This document shows positions 63,438 to 64,000 of a DNA stretch of 64,000 bases, in pieces (position 1 is the stretch's first letter; every line of letters starts with the position of its first letter). Source of the stretch: Limnohabitans sp. T6-5 (GTDB lineage Bacteria; Pseudomonadota; Gammaproteobacteria; Burkholderiales; Burkholderiaceae_C); the NCBI RefSeq assembly GCF_003063315.1, contig NZ_NERV01000001.1, forward strand, positions 248,001 to 312,000, read 5' to 3'. The notes beneath the pieces were generated by a model that saw only the letters and a list, made by a program, of their open reading frames with translations, did no database searches and was not told the origin of the DNA. A program made the translations under genes and the position numbers.

Positions 63438-64000
63438 ATGCAAAAGTTCCCTCTGGCCGTGATTGGCGCTGGCGTAATAGGCCGGACGCACATCGAGCGC
63501 ATCCTGAAAACACCCGAGTTCGCTTTGGTGGGGGTGGCCGAGCCGAGCCTGGCCGGTCGCCAGTGGTGCGCCGAGCGGAATATCACTGTGTTTGAAAACC
63601 ACCTCGCTTTGCTGGACGCCACCCACCCCCAAGGCGTGGTGATCGCCACCCCAAACGCCACGCATGTGGAAGTGGCGGCCAACTGCATGGCGCATGGCAT
63701 CGCGGTGCTGATCGAAAAGCCGGTGACCGATACGCTGCACGCGGCCGAGCGCCTGATCCAGATCGAAAAAGACACCGGCGTGCCCGTGCTGGTGGGCCAC
63801 CACCGCCGCCACAACCCGATCTTGCAAAGGGCTTGCCAAATCGTGAGGGACGGACGCTTGGGCCAGGTGCTCAGCGCCAACGTGATGGCCAACTTTTACA
63901 AACCCGCTGCTTACTTTGATGTGGCCTGGCGACGCCAAGCCGGTGGCGGGCCGGTGCTGATCAACCTGATCCACGACATCGACATGCTGGTGTTTTTGCT
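63438..64000 (+). CDS. Gfo/Idh/MocA-family oxidoreductase, cut by window end
   Basis: The first 187 codons of an NAD(P)-dependent dehydrogenase: Rossmann loop AVIGAGVIGRTHIERI, the VIATPNATHVEVA segment and the EKPVTDT motif (catalytic Lys) characteristic of the Gfo/Idh family, then GHHRRHNPI. Members oxidise or reduce sugars, inositols and ring polyols. The gene is divergent from the AroE-like/flavoprotein operon with 105 bp between and shares its operators, so it likely takes part in the same pathway. The C-terminal substrate domain is outside the window. Confidence 0.88.
   Translation, partial: MQKFPLAVIGAGVIGRTHIERILKTPEFALVGVAEPSLAGRQWCAERNITVFENHLALLDATHPQGVVIATPNATHVEVAANCMAHGIAVLIEKPVTDTLHAAERLIQIEKDTGVPVLVGHHRRHNPILQRACQIVRDGRLGQVLSANVMANFYKPAAYFDVAWRRQAGGGPVLINLIHDIDMLVFL

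Overview
The window looks like a chromosomal segment of a betaproteobacterium, most likely Burkholderiales and close to Comamonadaceae. This rests on the high-GC coding style, tightly packed catabolic operons with ATGA overlaps, several Liv-type and TRAP uptake systems, and the gene families present. It is inference from content; no marker gene (rRNA, ribosomal protein) lies in the window. I found no tRNA, rRNA, insertion sequence, integrase or CRISPR array.

Region 1 (1-4.8 kb): a partial thioesterase gene, a GAF/Fis-type regulator without an AAA+ domain, and a divergent three-gene operon for a PQQ alcohol dehydrogenase, a cytochrome c and a periplasmic binding protein (a xoxF-xoxG-xoxJ-like set). 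The dehydrogenase carries the extra Asp that marks lanthanide-dependent enzymes.

Region 2 (4.9-26.1 kb): one gene of almost 15 kb for a giant RTX protein of about 4,950 residues, followed upstream by its presumed type I secretion system (two tandem ABC half-transporters, an HlyD-like adaptor and a TolC-like outer-membrane protein). The giant gene contains an in-frame 3,132-bp tandem duplication, a block of Ig-like domains and 12 further repeats near its C-terminus.

Region 3 (26.4-32.8 kb): a complete tripartite RND efflux operon, ending in three tandem palindromic intergenic repeats that sit between convergent operons.

Region 4 (32.8-37.7 kb): a minus-strand hydroaromatic acid module. It holds a 3-dehydroshikimate dehydratase-like TIM barrel and an HPPD-like protein as separate genes (normally fused in QuiC1), a shikimate dehydrogenase, an orphan TRAP binding protein and a TetR regulator.

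Region 5 (37.7-43.6 kb): a full cyclohexanecarboxylate pathway, badR / badH-badI-aliB-aliA-badK. It would carry cyclohexanecarboxylate via its CoA ester, the 1-ene, the 2-hydroxy and the 2-keto compounds to pimelyl-CoA. The badR-badH intergenic region shows overlapping divergent promoters with palindromes.

Region 6 (43.6-64 kb): a larger accessory catabolic region. It contains an AraC regulator, five further NAD(P)-linked SDR/hydroxyacid dehydrogenases, two flavoproteins of the 3-ketosteroid dehydrogenase type, two complete Liv ABC transporters, an IclR regulator, a second shikimate dehydrogenase-like enzyme and the start of a Gfo/Idh oxidoreductase. PcaR-like operators precede the second transporter. 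Taken together, regions 4-6 read as an island for uptake and breakdown of alicyclic and hydroaromatic carboxylic acids, possibly with both a CoA-dependent ring-opening route and a CoA-independent aromatising route. The substrates of region 6 are inferred, not shown.
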